The position numbers and the translations under genes are program-made. Positions 42,001-48,000 of a stretch of 64,000 bases of DNA are shown one piece after another (positions within the stretch are counted from its first letter, which is position 1; each line of letters opens with the position of its first letter). Under the pieces are notes generated by a model that was not told where the DNA came from, did no database searches, and saw nothing but the letters and a program-made list of their open reading frames with translations. This DNA is from Rhyacichthys aspro (Eukaryota > Chordata > Actinopteri > Gobiiformes > Rhyacichthyidae): NCBI GenBank assembly GCA_036850595.1, contig CM072159.1, positions 2,222,529-2,286,528 of the forward strand, written 5' to 3'.

Positions 42001-45000
42001 TACCCTCATTTATTTCCCAATTGTTGAGCTGTCCCAGTTACATTTGAAACGAACATGGCTCTGAACTCTGTGTATAGTTCATACTTGTATCTGTAGTCAG
42101 TAACATGATATGACTCATTCTGGAGAAAGTGGTATTACTGTATTGAAACAATAGGAGGTTTCTTCTCATACTCACTTCTGGTCCTGGGGGTCCCATTCGG
42201 CCTACAGGTCCCCTCTGAAGCCGGTACCGCTTCCCGTCTGAGCCTAGAACCAAATCTCCATCTTGGGACACTATGGTCACTATGCTGGGCCGCTCCTGGT
42301 TCACATGTCCACTGTTCTGATCAAAGTGTGAGCTGCTCTGTGTGGATTTACTCTCATCTTGGCCAGAAAAGACAACCCGAGGTGTAGGCGAGACAGACAC
42401 AAACCTTTTATCCGTCTCTAAGAGTTTACTAGACTCTGGAGATTTGGGAACAACAGGGAATCCCACTGGAGGCTTCTTGGACGCAGTTCCTGAATCCAAA
42501 TCAATGATATCATCTGAGGGTTTTCCGGGAAACGGCGGAAGACTCCTCCCGCCAGAGTCTGTCTTCTTGTCCGTTGTAATGTTCTCATCCAGATCTTTTG
42601 ACGGCTCGGGTTTTCCCTTCTGGGTTCCTTTACGACCGTTTCTGTGGGGTTTCCACTGAGGGTTGACCAGTCCTCCATTTTGGAAGAAGGGGTCCATTAG
42701 GTCAGTGTCCTCGTCTACCACAAACACATCCCCACGAGTGATGGAGCCTTTACGGTCTGGTCCTGAAGGCACTGTCCCATCACCACGAGATGCTTCACGA
42801 CGCAGGAACAGATTCTGAAAAAATAGAAAAACACCAATACATTTTTGAGCCAGTATTTTCAATGTAATCAATTTTGGTAATATTTTATTTAATTGTTAAT
42901 TTGTTGTTGTAGCTATATTATCCCATATAAACCTGAAGTGAGCCAAGTTATTTCACATCATTTATTTATGAATATCACAAACATCCCCTGTGATTGAACC
43001 TGCTGCAGGTGGAGGGAGGGCACACAGGTGTCACAACACACTCCATACAAATACTCAAATAAAACTTTTATGATAACCAAGCATCTGTGCGTCCCAAATC
43101 ACTACTCCCAGTTATTTGGGGGTTTTTTTGTGAATAGGTTTTGTGTCAGTCAAACGCCTTGGAAAGATGGATACTGTGTGACAGCGGATGATGTGATTTT
43201 TTTCATAGACACTGAGGTGCAGTTTTGCTTTATCAGACTTTTTATTTTAATGAAACACTTGAACAAGCCTGGACTACGTTAACAGCAGTATAGGACTGAA
43301 CAATCTACAGCAATGTTTTAAAATACAGTTTTACAATACAGATGTGGCTTAAGCATTCACTGTATTTCAACACAACAAAACTGTTAAGAGATTATTATAA
43401 ATGATTTACAATAGAAACGTGTTAGCTGCCACCTTTAAGCTTAGAGTTCAACATTAAAGCTTGGGCAGTTCTTCTAAGCAAAGTGAAAACATTATGGTGA
43501 AGAAAGTCTTTCAAAAATAAAGTTGATAAGGACCAACCTATTATCAAACTAGAGTGAGAGAACTGGCTTGCATTGTGCAATTTTTAGCAAAATCTATTGA
43601 GAATTGTTTAATTCTATTAAAAAAGAGGACTACAGTATATACTGTAAGTGTCCTGTATCCTCTAACAGTTAGTCTGACATGGCTTTAATTCATTAAAAAT
43701 GAAATGTTAGAGCGATAGTTGTGCTTAAATACAGTTAGAGTGATACTGAGCTCCCAGACAGAGCACTGGTCAGTTATTATAAGGCTCCAGAAAGAGACGA
43801 TCCCAAACAGGGGCCTCCACATCTGAAAACAAAGGGCCTTTCTGCGGCTCCTGTCAGAGCCTACAGCCAGGGGCCCGGGCTGTGGGATAAGCTGACACTG
43901 GATCTGCTCCAGTCAACACTGTCTGCTTGGCTTATCAGCCCCAGTCTGAGAGATATCACACTGAACGCCGGGTTGAACACAGACTGACACCAATGAGTGA
44001 TAAAAACATGCACTCACTGTGGCTATAAATCTGTGGCAGTAGAGTTGTCTTACTTGCAGTAATTTTGCTTATGTAATTTATGTAAAAGCAGCTTGATATT
44101 TAAGTGCTAAATATGCACATACACACAAATATTAAGGAAATTAAGTTCAACTCTGTGGGCATTTAGAGGTGGATTTATATAGAGCAACATGATGCTGCTT
44201 ATGTAGCCTGTGCTAAGCTCCAACTCAACTGCTTTTTACAACAACAAGAATGACAGAGGGGCCATTTGTTGGCTGGCCCGCGGATTGAAGCCACAACATT
44301 CTTTCTGTGAAGCAGGAGCACTTACCACTCTGCCCTCATGCCCACTTTAATACTGAATAATATAGAACAGAAATTATTTAGATACAAGTGAATGAACAAT
44401 AAGGTGCATAAAACAAGAGGTGACAAGTGAGAATTGGGAACTATCTATTGCACAAAGGTGAGTTATTGTGAACTTCTCAGACTAATGAAGCATTAATTAA
44501 TGTCCCTATTGACTCTTGTGCATTTCTTTTTCTTTCTTCCTGTCCTTGCTATACAGGATCTGTGACACTGAGGGCTACTCCTAAGCTGCTCCGCTTGGCC
44601 TTAGTGCAGCTAGAAAACTCCTTATAATCATTGACATAACTTCCCTTCAAATGTCTGAGGTTGGTGGTGTTGTACTGGGTACCTGAGGTGTACAAAGTGT
44701 AAAATCTACTGTCTCAACTGTCTGTTATTACATTTTAGACAAGATAAGAGTAGTCTCTTTGAAAGATCTGACATCATACTGCAGTTACATTTTTGTTTCA
44801 GGGCTTCAACTGAGAGGTAAGAGGTCACTTTAAAGTCACTAAGGCACAGGCTTACGCTTAAGGGAACATGTTAACTGACAACTACTCAAACATTACAACT
44901 GCACGTTCTAAATAATAATGTAGTCTTCAAGAAAAAAATCTGTGTCTAATTATAAACAGACCCAGACTGTTTTCTCGTTCTCCATTTGGTTAAAGTTAAA

Positions 45001-48000
45001 CATAATTATTCCAAATCAATTGCAAATAATGGCAAACACAAAAGTATGAATTATTCCAAAGTGAAAAATATTACAGTGGTTTCAAAGGGATCAGTCATGT
45101 GTTTGTTTAAGACATGCCTTTGAGACAAATCATTTTCACTGACAGACTGTTGTGTTTAGAATCTAAGAGAGTTTTTTGAGCTTCAGGGCAACTTCTGGCT
45201 CAACATGCAGCAGCGTGAAGCTTTATAATCTATCACTCTGTCACAAAGAAAGGTTTTATTATTGTATTAGTTATAGTATCATTACACACTGCTGCAGAAT
45301 GAGTGAAAGGCTGAAGGGCTTGTATCATGAATCTAAACCACTGAGGCGACATTTGACTGTCAAAACCCAAATGTTCAGAGATTCTTGGTCAATGTCTTGA
45401 ATGAACAAAAACAAGATACTGAAAATTAGCAATGTGGATTTTGCCCATCGCAAAATCATTTAGGTTTTGGTTAAGTCTAGAGCAGGGATCCCCAAACCCC
45501 GGTCCTTGGTCTGGTACCGGTCTATGGATGATTTTCTGCGGGCCACAAAGAAATATAAACTTTAACACATCTTTTATTACATTTTCATTTTAGAGATTTT
45601 TTTCTAAATAGTAGTCCCCTGGAACCTCTTTCCATCACTTGACTCCACTAACTCACTCTTCTTTCGCTAAGCCATCAAAACTGCTTCGCTATGGCTTTCT
45701 GGTCTCACTACTCACTGTGCCATTCATAGAGAAATGATGCAGAGCAGAAAAATGAACTTAAAGGAGTTTTGAATGTTGTAAATAAAGTTATTGAGCACAT
45801 GAAAGTACATACCCTTAACTTGCGTATATATGAGCAGCTCTGTGATAAGACAGACAGAGCACGTTTCTTCTCTTATACTGAAGTGATATGGCTTTTTCGT
45901 GGTAGATTGCTGGCCAGACTTTTTGAGTTATGAGAGCTGGCTCATTCTTTTTTTTTTTTTTACAAAGCAGTCATGACTGGCAGCATAGCACTCAATGGGT
46001 TGAAAAACGTGCTTCCTTATGTGGCATATTTAAGGAAAAAACAACCACAGTATTGAAGTCAGGTGTCAGGTCCAGCATGTCATTTAAAGCCCCAAGCAAT
46101 GCTAAATTAGATGTTTTGAAGTTTTGAACATAAACTCCATTGTTGCAATCATAAACTGGGCTGAACTACACCCAGTGTGTGCAGCATTTGCATATAAAAC
46201 AATTGTGTTGTTTTTCCAACAACTCATACATGAGGTAAGAATTAGTTTTTACTTTGAAGACCTTTCTTCTATATTTATCTAAGCTGATTTAACTTTACTT
46301 AAATTCACCCTGTTAGACACTATAAAAGTCTGATGACATGAAAATTCATAGGCATTAAAATCCATCCTATATTAATCAGAGTAAAGGTGGCTTAGCTTAA
46401 AAGCTTTTAACATTTTTTTTGTCAGACGACATAAATAAGAACAAGGGCAGATGCTGACAGAGCACATCTGGAGTTGACTAATGGTTATGATGACCCACTG
46501 CTGTTGTTAGCGGCAAAATTCTCCTCAGGAGTGAGTGAACAGCCGACAGATGATAAGACGTATAGAGGCCTCCATCCGGACACAGAGCTGCAGGCTATGG
46601 CACTTATACATATACACACCCACATGGACAACGAAGAGCTGCTTTAAAAAGGTATAATCAAATGGCCAGGTTCATAAATCTACCCAGGACACAGGTATGC
46701 AGACAGGGAGCTGGCAATCAGTAAGGCCGGAGATGTACTTGCTGTTAAGTGATGCGTAACGTACTTGTTGACACACTTACCCACAAACAGCCTTTGCATG
46801 CATTGTTACTCATCCACTCTTCAAGAGGGCACAGCACTGGGAGTTATTGCTGTCACTGAGCAACAGTAAACATTGCAATTCATTTACTACTTATTTTGTG
46901 ACTATCGCAGTGCAAAGCCATATTATACTTATTAATTATGCATACTAACCTGCTTTATCAGCTTTTCTGTAAAACGTCTACCCATAATGTGTCGGATGTT
47001 GTCATATTACCACCACCGTCATTGTAGTGTGACATGCATATTGCAGCTCACCACACATCCAATTAAATTTTGCAACTCGGCTTGAATCCTACTTGTCGAT
47101 ATGTGAAGTGATATAATGCGCTCACATACTTAAATAGCAAGTATATTTCCAGTGAACTACTACTATACATTTTTCAGTCAGTTCACAAACATTTTTGTCA
47201 TGTTTATGTTTTCTGTGACATAACAACAATTATTAGCTAGGCAGGTCAACATGCTGTGGAGATAACAGATTATAAATAGCAGGGCTCCTGTGCCTCATGT
47301 TTGACTCATGCGAAGCAGGCTGTTACCATAAAACAGCTAAAACACACTTACATTTTCAACTCAAGCAATGACTATCTTCACTTGGCAGATAATACATCTA
47401 GCTGGGATTGTATTACATATAGCAGATTTTATGCTTAGAATTTGTGTTCAACCCATCACAGAGACATCATCACGCATTCTCAAACACTTGCTACCAAGCA
47501 ATGATTAGTGTTTAGAGTGAAAGTTAGAGCCACACAACAACTGTCACTTTATATGGAGCAGCATGGGATGATAATGTGTTGCAAAATGTGATACCGTAGT
47601 GTATATTTTTTTAAGTTATGGTCTTATTAGAGAAAAGCAACCGGTTGGCTTTTTATTTTATTTTTTTCCTCTCTTCATGTTTTTCTATGATAATAACTAC
47701 CTACTGCTAACTTTTCTTGGAAGACAGACACCCTTCCCCCCCTCCTCCTTAGCTCCTTGGGAATGTCAACACTTTTTGTTGAGTGATCCCTGATGATCAC
47801 AGTGACCCCAATTTCTCCCTTTAGTGTCTGCTCCTTTTCACATTAACACCACATTAATATTTATAATGTTTTAAAGTGTCCTAGGTGTCATACATTCTCC
47901 ATGTCCCATATGCTGCAGAAAAGTTCAATCACAGAAAAGAAGAAAGAAAAAAAAGTCCAAATTATCATTTAAAATTGAGTTGAGGAAACTTCTCTATATT

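Noticed and set aside
42342..42659. Open plus-strand frame over exon 2
   Set aside because: Antisense shadow of the collagen exon; the minus-strand frame continues into Gly-X-Y and has proper splice sites.
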